A stretch of 64,000 bases of DNA, taken from NCBI GenBank assembly GCA_027493625.1, contig JAOSKM010000002.1, positions 1,054,001 through 1,118,000 on the forward strand. The letters run 5' to 3'. Position 1 is the first letter of the stretch. Every line of letters starts with the position of its first letter. The notes below the pieces were generated by a model. That model saw only the letters and a list, made by a program, of their open reading frames with translations, had not been told where the DNA came from and made no database searches. Shown piece by piece: positions 1-8,762 of this stretch. The translations under genes were made by a program, and so were the position numbers. The DNA comes from Planctomycetota bacterium (GTDB lineage: Bacteria; Planctomycetota; UBA8742; UBA2392).

Positions 1-361
1 GGTTCTTTAGGTCGTGCTGGCAAGCGGGCTCTGGCTTGCGGAACAGCTTGTAGTGCGCGGGGTCAATGCCGCGCGGCGCGTCCACGGCGGCGGCTGTCTC
101 CGGCTTGTCGATGCGCAGGCGGCAGGCCTCGGCCACCATGGCGCGCAGCCAGCCGTCTTGTGTCCAGTTGGCTTCGGCGCCTGCGGCGCGCAGCCCGGGA
201 AGGGCGTCTTCGCCGAGCGCGATGATTCTGCCGCGCGCCTCCAGCCAGGCCTTGTGGTCGCCGGCCTTCACGGCGGCGGCTTCGTCCAGCAGGGTGTCAA
301 GCTCGGACGCCGCCAGCGCCGGCGCCAGCAGCAGGGTCAACAGGATCGCGAGAGTCTTCAT
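1..361 (-). CDS. Secreted protein of unknown function (3' end beyond the window edge)
   Basis: A reading frame opens at ATG 361-359 and stays open to base 1, giving 120 visible codons. The first 18 residues or so (MKTLAILLTLLLAPALAA) form a typical signal peptide with no lipobox cysteine, so the product is probably periplasmic or secreted. The rest is helical and Ala/Leu/Glu-rich, with a stretch (GEDALPGLRAAGAEANW) that vaguely resembles a HEAT-type helical repeat; no family is recognised. It starts 10 bases after the stop of the upstream deiminase gene, with a GGA before the start, so the two are probably cotranscribed. Function unknown. Confidence 0.6.
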   Translation of the reverse strand, partial: MKTLAILLTLLLAPALAASELDTLLDEAAAVKAGDHKAWLEARGRIIALGEDALPGLRAAGAEANWTQDGWLRAMVAEACRLRIDKPETAAAVDAPRGIDPAHYKLFRKPEPACQHDLKN

Positions 362-371
362 GGCTTGGTCC

Positions 372-2426
372 TTACTTGTCCCACCAGTCGTCCGCAGGCG
401 GCGTGCGCACGAAGTTCGAGCCGCAGTGCGCCTCGCCCAGCAGCTCGTGATAGCTCATGAACACGTCCACGAACGTGATGCTGAACGGGTTGCCGGCCGT
501 GTCGAGCGCGTTGAGCTGGGTCAGGATGTCGGCCTGCCACTGGTCGACGCCCGAGATGTCCGGCCCCTCGGGGTCCGGGATCGCCAGGTAGATGGTGCCG
601 CTGGATGCGGGCAGGCAGATCAGGTTGACCACGCCGGGGTTGTAGGCGGCCATCTCGTTGCCGCCGACGTCCTCGAACAGCGTGGGCAGCTCGATGAAAT
701 CGGCGTCGGTCAGGCCGGTGGCGTTCTTGATCTGGGTGCGGGCGTAGTCGATGCGCGCCTGCACTTCATTGTTCAGCGTGGCCAGCGCGGTGTTGGACAG
801 GATGCTGTTCACGCTGGTCTGCGAGCCGCGACCGGCGAACACCGTGGCGCTGCCGTAGCCCGCGTTCTGGGTCGCCTGCAGCACCTGGTAGGCGCGGTCG
901 GGAGACGCGATCAGGCACACCCAGCCGCGCGCCGTGTTGGGCGCGGGGATGAACATCGTGAACTCGTCGATGTGCCCCACGGCCAGCCACTCCGTGGTGA
1001 CCTCGAAGTGGTTGCCCTGCACGGCCGCGGCATCAAAGAACTCGCGGTAGGCGCTGACCATGTGGCGGTTGACGTTGGTGCTGGTGCCGATCAGCGTTCC
1101 GCTGCCGCCGCCGATCGCGAGCTTGCCCCAGGGTTTGCCGGTGTAGGGCGGAACGACCTCGAAGTTTCCGCCGTAGTTCACCGAGGCGGTGTTGGTGCTG
1201 AAGCGCCGGAAGAAGTCGAAATCGGGGCCCCACAGCACGTCTTCGCACCAGTCGTCGCAGGGGCGCCAGCGCGCCATCTGGAACACGTGGTCGATCACGC
1301 GGCGCGGGCCGCTGGCGCTGGGCAGCTGCACCACCGCGAACTCCGACGAGTCCTGCAGCCAGCGGTCGTTGCTGTAGCTGCCGCCCGGCACCTCGCGGTA
1401 GGTGATGCCCGCCGCGGTGCAGATCGCCTGCATCGCCGTGCGCAGCGCGGGATTGCCGTAGGTGCCGCTGCCGACGTTGACCAGGTGGTACTCGGTGGCG
1501 GTCCACAGGTTGGTCGAGAACAGGGGCGGCGCGCAGCGCAGGATCACCGCGTCGCTGCTGAGCGTCGCGCCGGAGCTGTTCTTGACATCGAGCGTGAGGG
1601 TGACGCGGCCGTCCCAGCTTGCAGACATGCGGTCGCGCGCCTCGATGCCGAGCTCGATGTCAGCGGCGCCGAGGTCGGTGAGCGGCAGGCTGAAGCTCGC
1701 GCCCGCGGAGTACACCTGTGTCCAGCTGCCGCCGTTGTTGCGGAAGATGCGCACGCGTCCCTGCGCAGCGGTGCTGACGCTGACCGTGGCGCTGCCGCCC
1801 GCGGGCGGGTTGACGTACCGGCGCGCGAACAGGCGGGCCAGGTCGAGGTTGTCGCTGCCGCTGCTGGCCGTGTCGCTGTAGTCCTCGCTGTTGTTGTTGT
1901 CGTCGTCGTCCTGGTTGAAGTAGAACACCGCGCCCTGGCTCAAGTTCCAGACGTCTTCGTTGGCGTCGTCGGCGGCGGTGATGCCGCCGTCGCGGTTGCT
2001 GTCGACGTCCAGGTCGGCCGTGCCGTTCACCGGCGCTGTGACAGTAATGTAGCTGGTGCGTGTCAAGCTGTTGGCGCCGCCGGCGTTGCTGACGGTAAGG
2101 GTCACGCTGTAGACGCCCGGCGTGGTGTAGAGGTTGTTGGGATGCTGGCTGGTGCTGTCGATGGTGCCGTCGTTGTTGAAGTCCCACTGCCAGCCGGTGG
2201 GTGCGCCCGCTGAAGCGTCGTTGAACTGCACCGGGGTGGATGTGTCGGTTGCCGTGGGCGTGCCGTTGAAGTCGGGGGCCGGCGGCAGCACGCCGCTGCA
2301 GCCGCTCGAGCCGCCGGATCCGCCACCTCCCTCTTTGCTGTCGCCGTCGCCGCAGGCCGCCAGGCCGATGGTCAGAATCGCGATGATGGCGCACGCGTAG
2401 CCGGTGCGAATTCGCCTTGGGCGCAC
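372..2426 (-). CDS. Lipoprotein peptidylarginine deiminase (eukaryotic PAD type) with PKD domain
   Basis: Predicted to convert protein arginine to citrulline outside the cytoplasm. The 684-residue product starts at GTG 2426, chosen because AGGAG lies 6 bases upstream; an in-frame ATG at 2456 lacks a Shine-Dalgarno sequence. Seen in order: signal peptide with lipobox LAAC (Cys25), Gly/Ser linker, a PKD domain (about 50-130), a PAD middle-domain-like segment with an acidic calcium-type motif (LDVDSNRDGG, about 139-148), and a PAD catalytic domain. The four catalytic positions of animal PADs are recognisable: Asp359 in DRWLQD, His485 and Asp487 in VGHIDEF, and Cys668 in GEAHCGSN. This differs from Porphyromonas PPAD, which belongs to the agmatine deiminase-like group. 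PADs of this type are known in animals and some cyanobacteria. A secreted-protein gene follows in the same operon. Family assignment is firm; substrate unknown. Confidence 0.88.
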   Translation of the reverse strand: MRPRRIRTGYACAIIAILTIGLAACGDGDSKEGGGGSGGSSGCSGVLPPAPDFNGTPTATDTSTPVQFNDASAGAPTGWQWDFNNDGTIDSTSQHPNNLYTTPGVYSVTLTVSNAGGANSLTRTSYITVTAPVNGTADLDVDSNRDGGITAADDANEDVWNLSQGAVFYFNQDDDDNNNSEDYSDTASSGSDNLDLARLFARRYVNPPAGGSATVSVSTAAQGRVRIFRNNGGSWTQVYSAGASFSLPLTDLGAADIELGIEARDRMSASWDGRVTLTLDVKNSSGATLSSDAVILRCAPPLFSTNLWTATEYHLVNVGSGTYGNPALRTAMQAICTAAGITYREVPGGSYSNDRWLQDSSEFAVVQLPSASGPRRVIDHVFQMARWRPCDDWCEDVLWGPDFDFFRRFSTNTASVNYGGNFEVVPPYTGKPWGKLAIGGGSGTLIGTSTNVNRHMVSAYREFFDAAAVQGNHFEVTTEWLAVGHIDEFTMFIPAPNTARGWVCLIASPDRAYQVLQATQNAGYGSATVFAGRGSQTSVNSILSNTALATLNNEVQARIDYARTQIKNATGLTDADFIELPTLFEDVGGNEMAAYNPGVVNLICLPASSGTIYLAIPDPEGPDISGVDQWQADILTQLNALDTAGNPFSITFVDVFMSYHELLGEAHCGSNFVRTPPADDWWDK

Positions 2427-2561
2427 GTTGAACTCCTGTGTTCGTCCCGTTTCCATATTCTAGTCAGAGACGCCTGTAAAACCTTACACAGTTGAAGGAA
2501 GTGTTACGGCTGTGACCAAAGCATGTTCACCTCAGCGCGTGGTGGTCAGGCCGGAAGTCTA

Positions 2562-2590
2562 TTACCAGCCCGCGAAACCCGACCTATAGT
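2562..2590 (+). promoter_or_regulatory. Sigma70-like promoter for the MuiA pair, predicted leaderless
   Basis: TTACCA (2562-2567), a 17-base spacer and TATAGT (2585-2590). The ATG of the next gene is at 2600, about where transcription should begin, and there is no Shine-Dalgarno sequence, so the mRNA may be leaderless. Confidence 0.5.
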
Positions 2591-2599
2591 ACGCCACAC

Positions 2600-4690
2600 A
2601 TGCCTGACTCAATCACCTGTGAAAGCCGCATCAGCCGCGTGGTCGTCTACGCGCGCGGCGCCGTCGTGACCCGCACGGTTGAGCTGCCGGTCGGCATCCC
2701 GCCCGAAGGCTGCGAGCTGGTGGTGGGCGGCGTAACCCCGCTGGCCGAGCCCGGCAGCGTGCGCACCAATGTCGAGGGCGAACGCCGCGTCACGGGCGTG
2801 CAGGCCCCGCTGGCATGGCCGAGCGCGCCGCAACCGGTGGCGCCCGACACCGCGGCGATCGTCGCCAAACAGCGCGAGATCCGCCGCGCCAACCTGCGCC
2901 TCGAGCGCGTGCGCTTCCGCATCGAGCACCTGGAGGCCATCGAGCAGAACGCCGGTCTGCAGGCCCCCAAGCGCCGCCCGGAGCAGCCGCTGGTGGGCGT
3001 CAACGAGCGCCTGGGCGCCGCGCTGGAAACAGCCGACCTGGTGGCCGAGCTGCTGGGCAGGCTCGACACCGAGGAGCGCGCCTTGCGGCGCGACCTCGAG
3101 AAATTGAACCACGAGCTGGCGTCGCTCACGCAGCAGCGGCCGGCGGCGCCCCAGGGCGGCCCGCAGCGCCAGGTGCGCGTCGCGCTCGCCCCGGGCAGCG
3201 AGCACCTGCGCGCCCTCGAGATCAGCTACAACGTAAGCGCCGCGCGCTGGTGGCCGGCCTACGCCGCGCGACTCAGCAACGGCGGCAAGCAGGCGGAGTT
3301 CGCCGTCGAGGCCTTCGTCGCCCAGCAAACCCTCGAAGACTGGAAAGACGCGCGGATCAGCCTGTGCACGGCCGACATGGTCAGCGACCTGACGCTGCCC
3401 GAGCTGCAGTCGCTGCGGCTGGGGCGCGCGCAGCCCGCGAAGCGCAGCGGCTTCCGCGAGCCGCCGGAGGGGCTGGACGCGCTGTTCAGCGCGCACGACC
3501 AGGCATTCGGCGGGCCGGGCATGGCCCCGCCCTCCGACCTGCGGCTAAGCACGGCCGCCTACACCGAGGCGCCGGTGCCGCAACCAAGCATGATCGCCTA
3601 CGCCGAGCCGCCCGCGGAGAGCGGCGCTCTCGCGGACTACGACGAGGTACTTGAGGACCGGATGGAAGCCGGTGAGTACGAAGAACGCCCGGCACGCCGT
3701 GAAAAAGAGATGGCCAAGAGTCGCGGCGCCAAGGCCAAGAAGATGGCCGCGCCCTCGGCGCCGCCCGCCTCCGCCCCGATGCGAGCGATGCAGGAAGTCA
3801 GCTTCGGCGCGGCCGGCGGCGGCATGGCGCCGCCTGAGCCGGAAGCCGAGCCGGAGCCCGAAGCCGGCATGGGCGACCAGTGGCTCGACTTCGATTCACT
3901 CGAGCTCGCGCACAACAACACCGCGCGCAGAGGCCGCCTGGTGCAGGCCGGCGCGGGCGCCTTCAGCGGCGCCTGGCAGTTGCAGAACGCCATCGAGTCG
4001 CTGGGCGCGCCCGGCGGCGCCACGGACCCGCTCTACTCGCGCGGCATGTTCGACCACCAGTTCGAGGCCGACGGCCTGGTCGAGGTGCCCAGCGACGCCA
4101 GGCCCCAGCGCATCCGGCTGCTGGCCAAGGCGGCGAAGTCGCGCATGGCCTTGCGCTGCGTGCCCCTTGAGGACGAGCGCGTGTTCCGCGAAGTCGAAAT
4201 CGAAAACCCGCTGGAGGCCCCGCTGCTGCCCGGCCCCGTTGACGTGTTCATGGACGGCGCGCTGCTGATCACCAGCGAGATCAAGGAAACGGACCGCGGC
4301 GGGACGATCCGCTTCGGCCTCGGCGAAGAGCAGCGCGTGCGCGTGGTGCGCAACGTGCGCGCCCGCGAGGAAAGCAAGGGCGTGTTCGGCGGCAAAACCG
4401 CCATGGACCACGAAGTCAGCCTGGAGGCCGCCTCGTCGCTGCCCGCTGAGATCGAGCTGGAGCTGATCGACCGCATCCCGGTCAGCGAAGACAAGGAAAT
4501 CACCGTCGAGTTGCTGGCCAGTGAGCCCAAGCCCGAACGCTACAACCAGCACGACCGCCACCACCATCTGGAGGGCGGCCTGCGCTGGAAGCTGCCCCTG
4601 AAGGCGGGCGCTACGGCCGCCGCGAAGTTCACCTATCGCATCGGCTTCGACAAAGACTTCGAGCTGGTGGGGGGCAACCGCCGTGAATGA
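2600..4690 (+). CDS. MuiA-family protein (DUF4140/DUF4139), first of a pair
   Basis: A 696-residue protein of the mucoidy inhibitor MuiA family, whose biochemical function is unknown. The N-terminus has the DUF4140 signature (SRVVVYARGAVVTRTVEL), then a coiled-coil stretch (about 95-180), a beta-rich DUF4139 region beginning near 200 (ALEISYNVSAARWWPAYAAR), a low-complexity Pro/Ala/Glu/Lys insertion (about 300-440), and the rest of DUF4139 to the C-terminus. No signal peptide is seen, although many family members are exported. ATG 2600 is taken as start because a promoter lies immediately upstream. The stop overlaps the next gene by 8 bases, so translation is coupled to a paralogue; the two probably form one complex. 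Confidence 0.8.
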   Translation: MPDSITCESRISRVVVYARGAVVTRTVELPVGIPPEGCELVVGGVTPLAEPGSVRTNVEGERRVTGVQAPLAWPSAPQPVAPDTAAIVAKQREIRRANLRLERVRFRIEHLEAIEQNAGLQAPKRRPEQPLVGVNERLGAALETADLVAELLGRLDTEERALRRDLEKLNHELASLTQQRPAAPQGGPQRQVRVALAPGSEHLRALEISYNVSAARWWPAYAARLSNGGKQAEFAVEAFVAQQTLEDWKDARISLCTADMVSDLTLPELQSLRLGRAQPAKRSGFREPPEGLDALFSAHDQAFGGPGMAPPSDLRLSTAAYTEAPVPQPSMIAYAEPPAESGALADYDEVLEDRMEAGEYEERPARREKEMAKSRGAKAKKMAAPSAPPASAPMRAMQEVSFGAAGGGMAPPEPEAEPEPEAGMGDQWLDFDSLELAHNNTARRGRLVQAGAGAFSGAWQLQNAIESLGAPGGATDPLYSRGMFDHQFEADGLVEVPSDARPQRIRLLAKAAKSRMALRCVPLEDERVFREVEIENPLEAPLLPGPVDVFMDGALLITSEIKETDRGGTIRFGLGEEQRVRVVRNVRAREESKGVFGGKTAMDHEVSLEAASSLPAEIELELIDRIPVSEDKEITVELLASEPKPERYNQHDRHHHLEGGLRWKLPLKAGATAAAKFTYRIGFDKDFELVGGNRRE

Positions 4691-6239
4691 ACCGGCCGCC
4701 ATCGCTACCACCGCCCGGCGTGTGGTGTTCTTTGAAGACCGCGCCGAGGTCGCGCGCGTCGGCAAGGCGACGCTGACCGAAGGCCGCCAGTGGGTGCGCC
4801 TGGCGGGCGCGACGATATTGCTTGACGACCGCAGCGTGCAGGCCCGCGCGCTCAGCGAGCGCGTGAAGGTGCTGTCGGCCCGCGTGGTGCGCCGCCTGCG
4901 CAGCGTGAGCGAGCTGAACGCCGAGCAGACCAAGGGCCTGCAGCAGGCCGTGCGCGAGCTGGAGCAGCGGCTGGATGAGCTCGAGCAGGACCGCGCGCGC
5001 CACGATGAGCGTGGGGATTACCTGTCCGAGCTAATCCAGAACTGGTGCGCGACCGTCGCGACCGTGCCCGCGCCCGGCGACGACAGCCCGCCCGCCGAGT
5101 GGGCCCGGGCCTGGCAGGCCCTGCTCACGCGCGACGAAGATTACCTCAAGCGCCGCGCCGAGCTGCTGGACCAGGCCGACGACCTGCGCACCGAGCTGAA
5201 CCAGAAGCGCCACGAGCTTGCCACCGGCGCATCGCAGCGCACGCTGTTCGAGTGCTTCATCGAGGTGCAGGTTGACGCGTCAAGCATGGACGAGGTCGAG
5301 CTCGAGGTGAAGTACCGCACCCCCTGCGCCCTGTGGCGGCCGGAACACCTGGCGCGCCTCAACCAGGACGCCAAGAACCCGCACGCGGGCGAGGTTGAAT
5401 GGACCACCTGGGGCGTAGCCTGGCAGCGCACGGGCGAGGATTGGGGCGACGTCGAGGTCGCCTTCAGCACAGCGCGCCCGGCCCAGGTGGCCGATGCGCC
5501 GGTACTGGATGACGACAGGCTCAGCAAGCGCAAGAAGACCGCCGAGGAGCGCAAGCAGGTGGTGGTGCAGATGCGCGAGGAGCAGGTGAAAGACACCGGC
5601 GCCCGCGCCGAGGCCGAGATGCCGGGGGTTGACGACGGCGGCAAGCCGCTCGAGTTCGCGCCCAAGGGCAGATACAGCCTGCCCGCCAACGGCCAGCCCA
5701 CGCGGGTGGAGATCGGCCGTCGCGCGCTGAAGGCAAGCGTGGCCCGGGTGCTGATCCCGGAGCGCGCCCAGACTGCCTTCCTGAAGGCGGATGCCAATTG
5801 GGAAGGCGAAGCGCCGATCCTGGCCGGGCCGCTGCGCCTGGCGCGGGGCGGCTCGGTGGTGGGGCGCAGCCGCGCGAAGTTTGTGGCGCCGGGCGAGAAG
5901 TTCGAGACCGGCTTTGGTCCCGAGGACGGCGTGCGCTGCAAACGCGCGGTGCGCGAAGACCGCGAGACAGCCAAGCTGACCGGCAGCCAGACGATTGAAC
6001 GCAAAGTAACGCTGCGGCTGTCAAACCTCGGCGACAGCAGGCGCGAACTGGAAATCACCGAGCGCATCCCGGTAAGCGAAATCGAGGGGCTGGAGGTCAA
6101 GCTGACCGAAGGTAAAGACTGGAAGCAGGACCAGGACGGCTACCTGAAGCGCACAGTGCAGCTGGAGCCGCGCGCCAACCTGACGCTCGACTTCAGCTAC
6201 GAAATCAAAGCCAAATCCAACGTAGTCCTGCCGTTCTAG
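4683..6239 (+). CDS. MuiA-family protein (DUF4140/DUF4139), second of a pair
   Basis: A 518-residue paralogue of the preceding gene, starting at GTG 4683 inside that gene's last codons (8-base overlap). It has a DUF4140-like N-terminus (RRVVFFEDRAEVARVGKATL), a central coiled coil (about 75-185) and a DUF4139 C-terminal half containing VEVAFSTARPAQV and ending ANLTLDFSYEIKAKSN. It lacks the long low-complexity insertion of its partner. No signal peptide is visible. Function unknown; the coupling suggests a fixed stoichiometry between the two paralogues. Confidence 0.78.
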   Translation: MNEPAAIATTARRVVFFEDRAEVARVGKATLTEGRQWVRLAGATILLDDRSVQARALSERVKVLSARVVRRLRSVSELNAEQTKGLQQAVRELEQRLDELEQDRARHDERGDYLSELIQNWCATVATVPAPGDDSPPAEWARAWQALLTRDEDYLKRRAELLDQADDLRTELNQKRHELATGASQRTLFECFIEVQVDASSMDEVELEVKYRTPCALWRPEHLARLNQDAKNPHAGEVEWTTWGVAWQRTGEDWGDVEVAFSTARPAQVADAPVLDDDRLSKRKKTAEERKQVVVQMREEQVKDTGARAEAEMPGVDDGGKPLEFAPKGRYSLPANGQPTRVEIGRRALKASVARVLIPERAQTAFLKADANWEGEAPILAGPLRLARGGSVVGRSRAKFVAPGEKFETGFGPEDGVRCKRAVREDRETAKLTGSQTIERKVTLRLSNLGDSRRELEITERIPVSEIEGLEVKLTEGKDWKQDQDGYLKRTVQLEPRANLTLDFSYEIKAKSNVVLPF

Positions 6240-6442
6240 GGACAGTCCCCGAAGTCGGACGCTGAGAACGATTCGAAGCTGTACTAACAGCGAATTACCA
6301 ATAACCAATTACCAATTACCAATTGGGCTGCGTAGTGCGCTGCATTGGTAATTGGTAATTGGAAATTGGTTATTGGTAATTTGCTGTTCAACAAGCAGTC
6401 GGGGGGTATTGACGCATTCGAAGTCGGGGACAGTCCCCGAAC
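6238..6442. repeat. Composite palindrome: GGGGACAGTCCCC elements around a long AT-rich inverted repeat
   Basis: The 343-base gap between the MuiA pair and the minus-strand esterase gene holds this element and no gene. Outer parts are GACAGTCCCCGAAGTCGG near 6241 and GTCGGGGACAGTCCCC near 6424. The centre (6286-6390) is an imperfect hairpin of ATTACCAAT/ATTGGTAAT units with arms AACAGCGAATTACCAATAAC and the matching TTATTGGTAATTTGCTGTT. A second copy of the AT-rich hairpin lies at 53129-53225. It could act as a bidirectional terminator for convergent genes. Confidence 0.75.
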
Positions 6443-6582
6443 ACGCAGACACCCGGCGTCCCAAACTCGCCGGGTGTTGCGTTTCACTGACCGGTGCGAC
6501 GGTCGTGAGGTGAGTCAGAGTTCTGGGCGAGACTACTGACCCGTGGCCTGCTGTTTCCTTACCCGCCTCCTTCCTTAGTTTC

Positions 6583-8723
6583 CTATGGCAGAGAGTGGTT
6601 CTTCAGGTTGTTCCAGATTTCGCTCAGGTGCGTGGTGCTGTAGGTGTGACCTCCGCTGAACTCGGTGTACCAGAGGTTCGTGCCGAGGGTCCAACCGTTG
6701 GCCTGGAAGTTGTTGCGGTCAGACTGCACTACGCTGGGCGGAACTACGCTGTCGCTGCTGCCGACGTGCAGGTCAACCGGGATCGTGCGCGTGGCGTTGG
6801 CCGGGGCGCTGGTGCCCGCCAGGGCCTGCAGTGCACCTGCGCTGACGCCGTACCCGGCGAAGAACGTCGAATTCTGCAGTGCCAGCAGATGCAGGAAGTG
6901 CCCGCCGGCCGAGAAACCCCAGGCGTAGATGCGGTTCTGCTCGATGTTGTAGGCGGCGAAGGCGTCGCTGATGATGGCGTTCAGGATCGCCGAATCGTTG
7001 CTGGCCAGCCAGCCGCCGCTGCTGCCCGTGGCGGCCTGGGCGATCACGATGAAACCCTGGCTGCCGGCCACGGTGCTCCAGTCGTTGCGGGCCGCCTGCG
7101 CCGCGGCGGGCGCCGTGCCTGCGCCGCCCGCGCCATGGAAGGCGAACATCACCGGCATCGGCGTCGAGGGGTTGTAGCTGCTGGGGATGTAGAGGTAGTA
7201 GTCGAAGGTGCCCAGGCCGCTGACCGTCACGCTGCGGGTCTGGTTGCCGGGCGTCGCGCCGCCGCTGCCGCCGCTGGGGTTCGAGCCGCCGGTGCCGCCG
7301 CCGCCGCCGGTGCTCTGCCATGCCGAGTTGACCGGCGTGCTGAAGCTGGCGCCGGACAGCCACTGGTAGACGCTGCTGGGGCTGGGGCCCGAGCTGCACA
7401 GGCCCGAGAAGCTGTGGCCGATGCCGCTGACCCAGGCGCTGTTGGTGGTGTGGCCGCCGTTGGTCCACTCCGCCAGGGCCGACTGTGCGCCGCTGTAGCC
7501 CGAGTCGGCCGTGCCGCAGATCGCGTAGACCGGGATGTCGCGGGTGACTGGCAGGGGCTTGCCGGTGACGCCGCCGGCGTAGGGCGCCACGGCGCGGATC
7601 TGTTCGTTGTACCAGTAAGCTGTCAGGTCAGTGACCACGGCGCCTTCACTGAAGCCGATCATGTAGATCCTGGTGGTCTCGATGTTGTGGGTGGCGCCGG
7701 CGCCGTAGTAGGCGGCGTTGATCACGCCCACGATCTCGGCCGAGGTAGCCGCGGAGTCCAGCGAGCCGCCGCTGGTCAGGTGCAGGAAGCTGGCGCGCGA
7801 GGTGTTCATGTGCTGGGGGTCATCAGGATGAAGTTGTGGGTGTTGGCGGCGCTGGTCCAGCCGCTGCCGCTGAGCGTGCTGTGGAAGTTGGTGTAGGTGT
7901 CGCCCATGCCGTGCAGCGCAATCACCAGCGCCGAGGGCGTGGAGGCGCTGTAGCTGGAGGGCACGTGCAGCCGGTAGTTGCGGCCCTGGTAGGCGCCGTT
8001 CACCGTGCCGGTGCCGCCGCCGGTGCCGCCGGTCGCGGTGCCGGTGCCGCCGCCCCCGCCGGTCGCCGCGCTGACGGAGATCGTCCAGGACTGCGAGGCC
8101 GACACCGTGCCGTCGCTGACCTGCAGCGTCACGTTGTGACTGCCGACCTGCGCGCTCGAGGGCGTCCACTGCACCAGGCCCGTCGAGCTGTTCACGGTCA
8201 TGCCGGTCGGCTTGGTGGTCAGGCTCCAGGTCAGGGTGTCGCCGTTCGGGTCGCTGCCCGCGGCCTGGTAGCTGTAGAGTTGACCTTCCGTGGCCGTGGT
8301 GGGGGCGCTGCTGGTGATCACCGGTGGCTGGTTGCCGCTGCCGGCCGCGCTGACGCTGATAGTCCAGCTCTGGGCCGTGGAGGCCTGGCCGTCGTTGACG
8401 CTGAGGCTGACATCGTGGTTGCCGAGCTGGCCGGCGCTCGGGGTCCAGGTCACCAGACCGCCGGCGTTCACGCTCATGCCGCTGGGCGCGATGCCGAGCG
8501 ACCAGGTCAGCGGGTCGCCGTTGGCGTCCGTGGCCGTGGCCTGGTAGCTGTAGAGCTGGCCTTCCACGGCGTTGGTGGGAGGCGTGCTGCTGAAGACCGG
8601 GGCGCTGTTGCCGGTGCCGCCGGCGATGGGCAATCCGCCGCCGCCACTGCTGCCGCCGCCGCCGCAGGCGCCCAGCGTCAGCACCGCCAGGCTGAGAATC
8701 CCGAGAATCATGAAGTTGCGCAT
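6583..8723 (-). CDS. Lipoprotein with two Ig-like domains and two tandem PHB-depolymerase-type esterase domains (frameshifted)
   Basis: Starts at ATG 8723 with AGGAG 6 bases upstream. The lipobox is LGAC (Cys20), then Gly/Ser linker, two Ig-like (He_PIG type) repeats each with GQLYSYQA and SQSWTISVSA-like strands, then two alpha/beta-hydrolase domains of the LpqC/PHB depolymerase type. The first has IALHGMGD and nucleophile motif GFSEGA; the second has FAFHGAGG and GFSAGG, with acid and His candidates GSSDSVVPP and SGGHTYS. The frame breaks at a five-base C run on the coding strand (7815-7819); adding one C restores about 713 residues (ILMTPQHMNTSR). A likely cell-surface esterase; polymer substrate unknown. 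The break may be a sequencing error. Confidence 0.75.
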
Positions 8724-8762
8724 TGTGCTCTCCTGCCAAGTTTGGGTTGGCTTGCTTGAAAT

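Noticed and set aside
66-2213. Long plus-strand open frame opposite the deiminase gene
   Set aside because: A typical antisense shadow in high-G+C DNA: low-complexity Val/Ala/Arg-rich product, no signal peptide or motif, and the opposite strand encodes a clear PAD.
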